From: Petrosia ficiformis
Lineage: Eukaryota; Porifera; Demospongiae; Haplosclerida; Petrosiidae
DNA length: 64,000 nt
Assembly (NCBI GenBank): GCA_947044365.1
Contig: OX345644.1
Span: 4,779,077 to 4,843,076, forward strand
Direction of reading: 5' to 3'
This document shows, in pieces, positions 12,079-22,013 of the stretch; the stretch's first letter is position 1; the number at the start of each line of letters is the position of its first letter. The position numbers and the translations under genes were made by a program. The notes beneath the pieces were generated by a model, which was not told where the DNA came from, ran no database searches, and was given only the letters and a program-made list of their open reading frames with translations.

Positions 12079-14745
12079 GTTACGTACTTCGTGTACGGCC
12101 CTCTTTCCAGGGGGGACTGGGATACCGGCAACTGTTCCTCCCCATCAAATAAGCTATCAGTGACTCCAAATGACTTCAGGCTATTTAAATTTTCTTTTTG
12201 CTTTAATTCATTAAATAAACGTGATAACTAAACATCAGCGGAATGCAAATAAACTAAGGTAATTTTAAAACTTTTTTTTTTTTTATTAATGAGATTCATA
12301 GAATTATTAATGAGATTTATAGATCAAAGCCTAAACCCACAAGTGCAGCAAGTGAAAAGGCTGTAGGCTTATAAAAGGAAAAGCAACATAAGAATGTTAG
12401 CCTGGTCATTTGGGCTGTGGCGTGGCTGCTCAAGTCCGGGGTGAGTATGTCATTGTTAGTGATGTTTGACGAGATCCTAGATCTCAAGGTCAGTTGTTAC
12501 GTACTTCGTGTACGGCCCTTATTCGAGGGGGCACTGGGATACCGGCAACTGTTCCTCCCCATCAAATAAGCTATCAGTGACACCAAATGACTTCAGGCTA
12601 TTTAAAATTTCTTTTTGCTTTAATTCATTCAATAAACGTGACAACTACAAGGCAGCGGAATGCTGACGAACTAAAGAAATTTTAAACCTTTTTTTTTTTT
12701 TTTTTTTTTTCATGAGATTTATAGAATTATTAATGAGATTCATAGATCAAAGCCTAAACCCACAAGTGTAGCAAGTGAAAATGTTTTAGCCATATAAAAG
12801 GAAAAGAAACATAAGAATGTCAGCCTGGCCATTTGGGCTTTGGCGTGGCTGCTCAGGTCCGGGGTGAGTATGTCATTGTTAGTGATGTTTGACGAGATCC
12901 TAGATCTCAAGGTCAGTTGTTACGTACTTCGTGTACGGCCCTCTATCGAGGGGGGACTGGGATACTGGCAACTGTTCCTCCCCATCAAATAAGCTATCAG
13001 TGACTCCAAATGACTTCAGGCTATTTCAATTTCCTTTTTGCTTTAATAAACTTGATAACTAAACGGCAGGGGAATGCCGATTAAGTAAAAAAATTTTAAA
13101 ACTTTTTTTTTTTTTTGTTTTTTTTTTTTTGTGAATTTATTTAATAAACTTGATAACTAAACGACAGGGGAATGCCGATCAACTGAGGAAATTTTAAAAC
13201 TTTTTTTAAATTTTTTTTAATGTGATTTATAGAATTATTAATGAGATTCATAGAATTATTAATGAGATTCATAGAATTATCAATGAGATTCATAGATCAA
13301 AGCCTAAACTCACAAGTGTAGCAAGTGAAAATGTTTTAGCCATATAAAAGAAAAAGAAACATAAGAATGTTAGCGTGGTCATTTGGGCTGTGGCGTGGCT
13401 GCTCAGGTCCGGGGTGTGAATTTATTCAATAAACTTGATCACTAAACAGCAGAGAAAATTTTAAAACTTTTTTTTTTTTTTTTTTTTGAGATTTATAGAA
13501 TTATTAATGAGATTTATAGATCAAAGCGTAATCCCACAAGTGTAGCAAGTGAAAATGTTTTAACCATATAAAAGGAAAAGAAACATAAGAATGTTAGCCT
13601 GGTCATTTGGGCTGTGGCGTGGCTGCTCAGGTCCGGGGTGAGTATGTCATTGTTAGTGATGTTTGACGAGATCCTAGATCTCAAGGTCAGTTGTTACGTA
13701 CTTCGTGTACGGCCCTCTTTCGAGGGGGGACTGGGATACCAGCAACTGTTACTCCCCATCAAATAAGCTATCAGTGACTCCAAATGACTTCAGGCTATTT
13801 CAATTTCCTTTTTGCTTTAATAAACTTGATAACTAAACGGCAGGGGAATGCCAATGAACTGAGAAAAATTTAAAACTTTTTTTTTTTTTTCTTTTAATGA
13901 GATTTATAGAATTATTAATGAGATTCATAGAATTATTAATGAGATTCATAGATCAAAGCCTAAACCCACAAGTGTAGCAAGTGAAAATGTTTTAGCCATA
14001 TAAAAGGAAAAGAAACATAAGAATGTTAGCCTGGTCATTTGGGCTGTGGCGTGGCTGCTCAGGTCCGGGGTGAGTATGTCATTGTTAGTGATGTTTGACG
14101 AGATCCTAGATCTCAAGGTCAGTTGTTACGTTCTTCGTGTACGGCCCTCTATCGAGGGGGGACTGGGATACCGGCAACTGTTCCTCCCCATCAAATAAGC
14201 TATCAGTGACTCCAAATGACTTCAGGCTATTTCAATTTCCTTTTTGCTTTAATAAACTTCATAACTAAACGGCAGGGGAATGCCGATTAACTGAGGAAAT
14301 TTTAAAACTTTTTTTTTTTTTTTTTAATGAGATTTATAGAATTATTAATGAGATTCATAGATCAAAGCCTAAACCCACAAGTGTAGCAAGTGAAAATGTT
14401 TTAGCCATATAAAAGGAAAAGAAACATAAGAATGTTAGCCTGGTCATTTGGGCTGTGGCGTGGCTACTCAGGTCGGGGTGAGTATGTCATTGTTAGTGAT
14501 GTTTGACGAGATCCTAGATCTCAAGGTCAGTTGTTACGTACTTCGTGTACGGCCCTCTTTCGAGGGGGGACTGGGATACCGGCAACTGTTCCTCCCCATC
14601 AAATAAGCTATCAGTTACTCCAAATGACTTCAGGCTATTTCAATTTCCTTTTTGCTTTAATAAACTTGATAACTAAACGGCAGGGTAATGCCAATGAACT
14701 GAGGAAATTTTCAAACTTTTTTTTTTTTTTTAATTTTTTTATGGC
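12079..14745 (+). repeat. 450-bp satellite array, subfamily A
   Basis: Tandem monomers of about 410-430 bp. Order in each: poly-T spacer, 21-bp AT subrepeats (ATTATTAATGAGATTCATAG), CCTAAACCCACAAGTG, TATAAAAGG, CATTTGGGCTGTGGCGTGG, CCGGGGTGAGTATGTC, GAGATCCTAGATCTC, CGTACTTCGTGTACG, CCCTCTTTCGAGGG, ATACCGGCAACTG, then CTTTTTGCTTTAAT. The splice-donor-like GT lies at 12,441, 12,864, 13,638, 14,070 and 14,478. Subfamily A is marked by GGCGTGGCT and AACGGCAGGGG. One monomer ending near 13,413 is truncated: CCGGGGTG is fused to TGAATTTATTC, removing the hairpin block. Confidence 0.93.
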
Positions 14746-15205
14746 TTGTAGGGCCATCCTTATAATTGCTTTCCACGGGGTTTAATGTATATATATATAT
14801 ATATATATATTTTTTTTATTGTCACTTGCGCGACTATGCGTTGTATACGTAGTTAAGGAAGTTGCGTCATTCCCGGGGGCTCGGTCAATTAATGGGAGTG
14901 GCGCGTAAAAGAACGCGCGTTTGAGCTACAGACCAGCCAGGAAGATTCAGAAAGGATGAAAAACTGCTAATAACTGTTGTATATAGCAGAGAAACAGTAT
15001 AGATATTATGCAAGAATCTTTAACAAGTAAGTATGATAAGTTGTTGAGTTTCAGACAAGAGGAAGTCGTCATTTAGAACCTTGAAGGAGTACCTCACTCA
15101 GTTCATCAGACATCTGTGTATTTAGACTGCAATTAAGCTTACTCTTACGTCTTCAGGCCCCAGGAGTGCACAGAAAGGTAGAGACACTAGTGCCATCAGC
15201 AATGC
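14746..15205. mobile_element. Unidentified insertion in the satellite, left part
   Basis: This segment does not match the satellite on either side. It has ATGGCTTGTAGGGCC, a (TA)n run near 14,790-14,810, then GC-richer DNA with GGAAGTTGCGTC, and GGCGCG...CGCGCG, which can form a small hairpin. It ends at the TTAA where piggyBac landed. Together with 17,698-17,757 it makes an insertion of about 520 bp, the size of a solo LTR, but no TG...CA ends or target duplication were confirmed. The nature of this element is unknown. Confidence 0.35.
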
Positions 15206-15209
15206 TTAA
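15206..15209. other. TTAA target-site duplication, left
   Basis: TTAA immediately before the CCCTTCATCTGC terminus; matched by TTAA at 17,694-17,697. Confidence 0.93.
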
Positions 15210-15221
15210 CCCTTCATCTGC
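15210..15221 (+). repeat. piggyBac left terminal inverted repeat
   Basis: CCCTTCATCTGC, the exact reverse complement of 17,682-17,693. Beyond 12 bp the two ends differ, apart from GT-rich subterminal words (GTTTGTGGGTGTGG on the left). Confidence 0.93.
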
Positions 15222-15802
15222 GTTTGCAATGTTTCCCGTTTGTGGGTGTGGTGCGGAAGAAATTTTACCTTTTTAATCTTTTTAGAAATTATCTTTGTTA
15301 GGCTGTTAATGCCTTATCTGGGGTGAGCACAATTGTTCTATTTATAGTAGAAGCCTTTCCAATATCAGTAAAGACACGCCTAGTACTTCACCAGACAATT
15401 CAGGACAATTGACATGTGCTGGGAGATTTGTTAGCAGTTCACTTGATTTAAGAAAGAAGGTAAGCTTATAAGCTGTATGGGAGGTTTATAATGCATTTGT
15501 GTAGGTAAACCAATAGTTTTTGAAATGAAGCGTTATCTATATATGTTGTGTTTACATGCCAAACTGTACAGTATAATAATAATTTTTAAAATTCTCATTT
15601 GTATTCCATGTACTACTGTCAACACTCCCTGAAATTTTATGAAAACTTAAGAAGACAGATGAAAGTTACGTAAAATTTTAAGTTTTGTGTTTTGAATAAC
15701 TAAATAGATACATGAATATATAGATGTTGTATGTATGTAAACAGAAAGAATACATACTTTTGTGTGTGCCAGTGTGTGTGTATAAGGTGTATGCAAAAAA
15801 TA

Positions 15803-17542
15803 CTATTGATGCCAGTTGTACTTCTTTAGAGTATGATATTTTTTTAAGCATGGAGTTACACATAAATTTACATCACATACATCACACTTGAAACTACTTT
15901 CCTTTCTTTTTCCAGACTTCCTTCGACTACATACTTTGCAATCCCGTTTCATGCTAGGGATGGGAAAGTGTCGACCAGTTAGACGAAGAGGTGTGTGAGA
16001 GGCAGATGGAGTTACTGATCGACCCTGAGATGATTGTGATAAAAGGCTGCGAGCAACTTCGATTTGAAAGTCCATATGTGACAAACGATCATTTTTTGGA
16101 GTACTCTGAGAATATAAAATGTATGCATTCACTAATGTAGTGTCAAGCAAGTGGAAACAAACTCTTTTCCACCATTTCTTGGAGAAGTGAGGGTAACCAT
16201 AATAGGTGACTAACTGGTCAGCTTTGTCAACACCTCCCATGTACTTATTATATTCTTCAATCATTTTTGGCTTTTGAATGACTTCAACACCTTCCTCAGA
16301 AGATTGAGCGCGTCTTTGTTTATCTACCATAGTAAAGTCATGGATTGTTGAAAGTACAGCTACCGGACGTTTGTCCATCCACTTCAGTCCTAAAACACAT
16401 CCATCCTTATATGTTGTTATTTCACCTTTCTTCAGTTTCTTCAATTGGAATGATTTTGGTATTCCTCGTCTATTGAGTCTCACTGTGCCACAGCTGCCAC
16501 ACCCTTTTTCAAATAGCATTCTACACAAGTCAGGACTTGTGTAGAAATTGTCGAAGTATATATGATACCCCTTGTTAAATAAATCAGAAGAAAGGGAGAG
16601 AACAACACGAGAAGATAGGGGCAAACCATCATTAGATGTATCGCGTTTTCCAGTATAGAGATCCCAGTTCCACGCATATCCATTATCAGAGTCAGCAAGG
16701 ACCCATGCTTTCATTCCCCACTTCTTTGGCTTTTTCGGTAAATATTGAAGAAGAGACAATCTACCTCGGAAATTAATCATACTCTCATCTACACTTACAC
16801 ATTGACTCGGAATATATGAGGACTTGTATCTGGAGACAAGATGCGAAATAAGTGGGCGAACTTTGAATAGACGATCGAATCCTGGCTGACCCCTGGAAAT
16901 GTATCTTTCGTTGTTGTTAAGATGGAAAAACTTGAGAAACAGAAGGAAACGATCCCTTGACATTATCTTTCGAATACTATCAGTGAAAAATGGCCAACTT
17001 GTTCTCCAATAACACGCTATTTTAGGGAAACTAATAATACCCATTGTGATCACAATAGCTAAGAAATTATATAGCTCTGTAATGGTAAATCGATGGTGTG
17101 TAAAATCATGAACTCTAGACTTTGGATGGCTTTTTAGATAGTCTTCGTGACTTTTTACATACTGATCACCATACGTGTTAGTTTCATTCACTATAGTATG
17201 ATTCAATTCATCAGTCCAAAGTTGCTGGAAGAATGTTATTGGTTCTGCTTCAGACAAATCTACCACTAGACCTGGTTGCTCCTTGAACTCTGGAATATTC
17301 ATTTTGTCATGTATAGCAGCTTCATAATCTTCATTATTGTCATCACTTGTATCATTACCATCACTATTATCTCCTCTCTCTCCGTCTTCTTTTTCTTCTT
17401 CTATTGTACCTGTTGTCGGTGTTGTTTCTTCATCACTAATGTATCCATCAAATGCATCATCACTAAAATCACTGTCTATATTGTCCATGAATTCTAATAA
17501 GGCTTCAGGATCATTGGTAATATAAGTACTATGTCTAGACAT
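15803..17542 (-). CDS. piggyBac-family transposase (PGBD-like)
   Basis: This enzyme excises and reinserts the element at TTAA in the nucleus by a DDE/D mechanism. The 579-residue frame is uninterrupted and close to the usual length (about 590 aa in classical piggyBac). Residues 1-80 are acidic and disordered, with many D/E/S. The core (about 100-475) matches the DDE_Tnp_1_7 fold. The catalytic aspartates are visible as D252 in SVDESMINFRGR, D331 in IYFDNFYTS, and D439 in GGVDKADQL, with D442 also present. The C-terminus (535-570) is a cysteine-rich zinc-binding domain, CKVC...CDVC...CVTPC...H, as used by the family to bind subterminal repeats. The start at 17,540-17,542 is the first ATG of the frame, about 150 bp inside the right end. 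I see no stop or frameshift, so the protein may be functional. The exact piggyBac subgroup is not resolved. Confidence 0.95.
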   Translation of the reverse strand: MSRHSTYITNDPEALLEFMDNIDSDFSDDAFDGYISDEETTPTTGTIEEEKEDGERGDNSDGNDTSDDNNEDYEAAIHDKMNIPEFKEQPGLVVDLSEAEPITFFQQLWTDELNHTIVNETNTYGDQYVKSHEDYLKSHPKSRVHDFTHHRFTITELYNFLAIVITMGIISFPKIACYWRTSWPFFTDSIRKIMSRDRFLLFLKFFHLNNNERYISRGQPGFDRLFKVRPLISHLVSRYKSSYIPSQCVSVDESMINFRGRLSLLQYLPKKPKKWGMKAWVLADSDNGYAWNWDLYTGKRDTSNDGLPLSSRVVLSLSSDLFNKGYHIYFDNFYTSPDLCRMLFEKGCGSCGTVRLNRRGIPKSFQLKKLKKGEITTYKDGCVLGLKWMDKRPVAVLSTIHDFTMVDKQRRAQSSEEGVEVIQKPKMIEEYNKYMGGVDKADQLVTYYGYPHFSKKWWKRVCFHLLDTTLVNAYILYSQSTPKNDRLSHMDFQIEVARSLLSQSSQGRSVTPSASHTPLRLTGRHFPIPSMKRDCKVCSRRKSGKRKESSFKCDVCDVNLCVTPCLKKYHTLKKYNWHQ

Positions 17543-17618
17543 TATGTAAACACACTCTTAGCAAACTCAACCCCAGATAAATAATAGAATTAACAGGTGG
17601 AATAAAAATATTAACTTG

Positions 17619-17634
17619 GGCGCTTTATAGCGCC
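17619..17634. repeat. Subterminal palindrome of piggyBac right end
   Basis: GGCGCT, a TTAT loop, then AGCGCC: a perfect 6-bp stem. It lies between the transposase start and the right terminus, where the family places transposase-binding repeats. Binding is an inference. Confidence 0.55.
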
Positions 17635-17681
17635 TCACGCAAAATTAATTAGTAGTGGGCGGGCACCTAAAAGCACCTGCA

Positions 17682-17693
17682 GCAGATGAAGGG
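17682..17693 (-). repeat. piggyBac right terminal inverted repeat
   Basis: GCAGATGAAGGG, the exact inverse of the left terminus; followed by TTAA. Confidence 0.93.
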
Positions 17694-17697
17694 TTAA
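17694..17697. other. TTAA target-site duplication, right
   Basis: TTAA immediately after the GCAGATGAAGGG terminus; partner of 15,206-15,209. Confidence 0.93.
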
Positions 17698-17757
17698 TAC
17701 ATAGTCATCACAAAGCAAATATAGGGATGTTTTTTTCTCTATATACACTTGTTTTTT
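17698..17757. mobile_element. Unidentified insertion, right part
   Basis: About 60 bp (ACATAGTCATCACAAAGC onward) between the piggyBac target site and resumption of the satellite at TGTGAATTTATTC. It is the continuation of 14,746-15,205 once piggyBac is taken out. The right boundary is approximate. Confidence 0.35.
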
Positions 17758-18352
17758 GTGAATTTATTCAATAAACTTGATAACTAAACGGCAGGGGAAT
17801 GCCAATAAACTAAGAAAATTTTAAAACTTTTTTTTTTTTTTTTTTTAATGAGATTTATAGAATTATTAATCAGATTCATAGATCAAAGCCTAAACCTAAA
17901 GCCTAAAGTGTAGCAAATGAAAATGTTTTAGCCATATAAAAGGAAAAGAAACATAAGAATGTTAGCCTGGTCATTTGGGCTGTGGCATAGCTGCTCAGGT
18001 CCGGGGTGAGTATGTCATTGTTAGTGATGTTTGACGAGATCCTAGATCTCAAGGTCAGTTGTTACGTACTTCGTGTACGGCCCTCTATCGAGGGGGGACT
18101 GGGATACCGGCAACTGTTCCTCCCCATCAAATAAGCTATCAGTGACTCCAAATGACTTCAGGCTTTTTAAATTTCCTTTTTGCTTTAATAAACTTGATAA
18201 CTAAAGGGCCGGGGACTGCCGATGAACTGAAAAAATTTTAAAACTTTTTTTTTTTTTTTTTTTTTTTTTTAATGAGATTTATAGAATTATTAATGAGATT
18301 CATAGATCAAAGCCTAAACCCACAAGTGTAGCAAGTGAAAATGTTTTAGCCA

Positions 18353-18361
18353 TATAAAAGG
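18353..18361 (+). promoter_or_regulatory. TATA-box-like TATAAAAGG in a satellite monomer (representative)
   Basis: TATAAAAGG matches the TATA-box consensus and recurs in nearly all monomers, for example 12,372 (TTATAAAAGG), with a TATAAAAGA variant near 13,342. In this copy it lies about 70 bp before the splice-donor-like GTGAGTATG. Whether it works as a promoter is not shown. Confidence 0.35.
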
Positions 18362-18382
18362 AAAAGAAACATAAGAATGTTA

Positions 18383-18599
18383 GCCTGGTCATTTGGGCTG
18401 TGGCATAGCTGCTCAGGTCCGGGGTGAGTATGTCATTGTTAGTGATGTTTGACGAGATCCTAGATCTCAAGGTCAGTTGTTACGTACTTCGTGTACGGCC
18501 CTCTTTCGAGGGGGGACTGGGATACCGGCAACTGTTCCTCCCCATCAAATAAGCTATCAGTGACTCGAAATGACTTCAGGCTATTTAAATTTCCTTTTT
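18383..18599 (+). ncRNA. Candidate structured small RNA unit in a satellite monomer (representative copy, hypothesis)
   Basis: This marks what a transcript would be if the TATA box at 18,353 fires about 30 bp downstream and stops at TTTTT (18,595-18,599), about 217 nt. Visible in order: a donor-like GGGG|GTGAGTATGT (GT at 18,424); hairpin GAGATC-CTA-GATCTC (18,454-18,468); hairpin CGTAC-TTCGT-GTACG (18,483-18,497); hairpin CCCTC-TTTC-GAGGG (18,499-18,512). A donor followed by hairpins in a tandem array is the plan of spliced-leader RNA genes, but no clear Sm site was found: ATGTTTGA, about 20 bp past the donor, is only an approximate match. Array homogeneity alone could explain the conservation. 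The same architecture is present in about 29 plus-oriented copies. Confidence 0.2.
18595..18599 (+). terminator. TTTTT run downstream of the hairpins (possible Pol III stop, representative)
   Basis: CCTTTTTGC recurs in the same place in essentially every monomer. A run of four or more T would stop RNA polymerase III. The long poly-T (12-35 T) about 70 bp further on would do so as well. Functional use is unproven. Confidence 0.2.
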
Positions 18600-18842
18600 G
18601 CTTTAATAAACTTGATAACTAAAGGGCCGGGGAATACCGATGAACTGAAAATATTTTAAAACTTTTTATATTTTTTTATTTTTATTTTTTATGAGATTCA
18701 TAGAATTATTAATGAGATTCATAGATCAAAGCCTAAACCCACAAGTGTAGCAAGTGAAAATGTTTTAGCCATATAAAAGGAAAAGAAACATAAGAATGTT
18801 AGCCTGGTCATTTGGGCTGTGGCATAGCTGCTCAGGTCCGGG

Positions 18843-21800
18843 GTGAGTATGTCATTGTTAGTGATGTTTGACGAGATCCTAGATCTCAAGGTCAGTTGTT
18901 ACGTACTTCGTGTACGGCCCTCTTTCGAGGGGGGACTGGGACACTGGCAACTCTTCCTCCCCATCAAATAAATTATCAGTGACTCCAAATGACTTCAGGC
19001 TTTTTAAATTTCCTTTTTGCTTTAATAAACTTGATAACTAAAGGGCCGGGGAATGCCGATGAACTAAAGAAATTTTAAAACTTTTTTTTTTTTTTTTTTT
19101 TTTTTATGATTCATAGAATTATTAATGAGATTCATAAAATTATTAATGAGATTCATAGAATTATTAATGAGATTCATAGATCAAAGCCTAAACCCACAAG
19201 TGTAGCAAGTGAAAATGTTTTAGCCATATAAAAGGAAAAGAAACATAAGAATGTTAGCCTGGTCATTTGGGCTGTGGCATAGCTGCTCAGGTCCGGGGTG
19301 AGTATGTCATTGTTAGTGATGTTTGACGAGATCGTAAATCTCAAGGTCAGTTGTTACGTACTTCGTGTACGACCCTCTTTCGAGGGGGGACTGGGATACC
19401 GGCAACTGTTCCTCCCCATCAAATAAGCTATCAGTGACTCCAAATGACTTCAGGCTATTTCAATTTCCTTTTTGCTTTAATAAACTTAATAACTAAAGGG
19501 CCGGGGACTGCCAATGAACTGAAAAAATTTAAAAAATTTTTTTTAAATTTTTTATTTTTTATTGTTTTTTTTTTAATGAGATTCATAGAATTATTAATGA
19601 GATTCATAAAATTATTAATGAGATTCATAGATCAAAGCCTAAACCCACAAGTGTAGCAAGTGAAAATGTTTTAGCCATATAAAAGGAAAAGAAACATAAG
19701 AATGTTAGCCTGGTCATTTGGGCTGTGGCATAGCTGCTCAGGTCCGGGGTGAGTATGTCATTGTTAGTGATGTTTGACGAGATCCTAAATCTCAAGGTCA
19801 GTTGTTACGTACTTCGTGTACGACCCTCTTTCGAGGGGGGACTGGGATACCGGCAACTGTTCCTCCCCATCAAATAAGCTATCAGTGACTCGAAATGACT
19901 TCAGGCTATTTAAATTTCCTTTTTGCTTTAATAAACTTGATAACTAAAGGGCCGGGGACTGCCAATGAACTGAAAAAATTTAAAAACTTTTTTTAAAAAT
20001 TTTTTATTTTTTATTTTTATTTTTTTAATGAGATTCATAGAATTATTAATGAGATTCATAGATCAAAGCCTAAACCCACAAGTGTAGCAAGTGAAAATGT
20101 TTTAGCCATATAAAAGGAAAAGAAACATAAGAATGTTAGCCTGGTCATTTGGGCTGTGGCATAGCTGCTCAGGTCCGGGGTGAGTATGTCATTGTTAGGG
20201 ATGTTTGACGAGATCCTAGATCTCAAGGTCAGTTGTTACGTACTTCGTGTACGGCCCTTATTCGAGGGGGGACTGGGATACCGGCAACTGTTCCTCCCCA
20301 TCAAATAAGCTATCAGTGACTCCAAATGACTTCAGGCTATTTCAATTTCCTTTTTGCTTTAATAAACTTGATAACTAAAGGGCCGGGGAATGCCAATGAA
20401 CTGAAGAATTTTTAAAACTTTTTTTTTTTAATTTTTTTATTTTTATTTTATGATTGATAGAATTATTCATGAGATTAATAAAATTATTAATGAGATTCAT
20501 AAAATTAATAATGAGATTCATAGATCAAAGCCTAAACCCACAAGTGTAGCAAGTGAAAATGTTTTAGCCATATAAAAGGAAAAGAAACATAAGAATGTTA
20601 GCCTGGTCATTTGGGCTGTGGCATAGCTGCTCAGGTCCGGGGTGAGTATGTCATTGTTAGTGATGTTTGACAAGATCCTAGATCTCAAGGTCAGTTGTTA
20701 CGTACTTCGTGTACGGCCCTCTTTCGAGGGGGGACTGGGATACCGGCAACTGTTCCTCCCCATCAAATAAGCTATCAGTGACTCCAAATGACTTCAGGCT
20801 ATTTAAATTTCCTTTTTGCTTTAATAAACTTGATAACTAAAGGGCCGGGGAATGCCGATGAACTGAAGAAATTTTAAAACTATTTTTTTTTTTTTTTATT
20901 ATTTTTTTAATGAGATTTATAGAATTATTAATGAGATTCATAGATCAAAGCCTAAACCCACAAGTGTAGCAAGTGAAAATGTTTTAGCCATATAAAAGGA
21001 AAAGAAACATAAGAATGTTAGCCTGGTCATTTGGGCTGTGGCATAGCTGCTCAGGTCCGGGGTGAGTATGTCATTGTTAGTGATGTTTGACGAGATCCTA
21101 GATCTCAAGGTCAGTTGTTACGTACTTCGTGTACGGCCCTCTTTCGAGGGGGGACTGGGACACTGGCAACTGTTCCTCCCCATCAAATAAACTATCAGTG
21201 ACTCCAAATGACTTCAGGCTATTTCAATTTCCTTTTTGCTTTAATAAACTTGATAATTAAAGGGCCGGGGAATGCCGATGAACTAAAGAAATTTTAAAAC
21301 TTTTTTTTTTTTTATTTTTATTTTATGATTCATAGAATTATTAATGAGATTCATAAAATTATTAATGAGATTCATAGAATTATTAATGAGATTCATAGAA
21401 TTATTAATGAGATTCATAGATCAAAGCCTAAACCCACAAGTGTAGCAAGTGAAAATGTTTTAGCCATATAAAAGGAAAAGAAACATAAGAATGTTAGCCT
21501 GGTCATTTGGGCTGTGGCATAGCTGCTCAGGTCCGGGGTGAGTATGTCATTGTTAGGGATGTTTGACGAGATCCTAGATCTCAAGGTCAGTTGTTACGTA
21601 CTTCGTGTACGGCCCTCTTTCGAGGGGGGACTGGGACACTGGCAACTGTTCCTCCCCATCAAATAAACTATCAGTGACTCCAAATGACTTCAGGCTATTT
21701 CAATTTCCTTTTTGCTTTAATAAACTTGATAATTAAAGGGCCGGGGAATGCCGATGAACTAAAGAAATTTTAAAACTTTTTTTTTTTTTATTTTTTTTTT

Positions 21801-22013
21801 ATGATTCATAAAATTATTAATGAGATTCATAAAATTATTAATGAGATTCATAAAATTATTAATGAGATTCATAGAATTATTAATGAGATTCATAGATCAA
21901 AGCCTAAACCCACAAGTGTAGCAAGTGAAAATGTTTTAGCCATATAAAAGGAAAAGAAACATAAGAATGTTAGCCTGGTCATTTGGGCTGTGGCATAGCT
22001 GCTCAGGTCCGGG
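18843..22013 (+). repeat. Seven-monomer higher-order repeat, copy 1 (3,171 bp)
   Basis: Successive donor-landmark spacings are 455, 451, 431, 462, 420, 476 and 476 bp, summing to 3,171. The same series follows in copy 2. Individual monomer variants (spacer composition, AAATCTC versus GATCTC, ACACTGG versus ATACCGG) occur in the same order. A 70-codon frame at 19,444 recurs unchanged at 22,615, 3,171 bp away. Confidence 0.93.

Larger units (their letters stand above)
15210..17693 (-). mobile_element. Complete piggyBac-family DNA transposon (2,484 bp)
   Basis: The element is flanked by TTAA at 15,206-15,209 and 17,694-17,697, the diagnostic piggyBac target duplication. Its ends are perfect inverted repeats, CCCTTCATCTGC on the left and GCAGATGAAGGG on the right. 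They start with the CCC typical of the family. The interior holds a single uninterrupted 579-aa transposase gene on the minus strand. Intact ends, intact target site and intact reading frame together indicate a recent insertion. A palindrome GGCGCTTTATAGCGCC lies 60-75 bp inside the right end, in the place of a subterminal repeat. The element sits inside another insertion that lies in the satellite array. Confidence 0.95.

Noticed and set aside
15678..17525. Other open frames overlapping the transposase gene (both strands)
   Set aside because: Shadows of the 579-aa transposase frame; low-complexity or without domain support.
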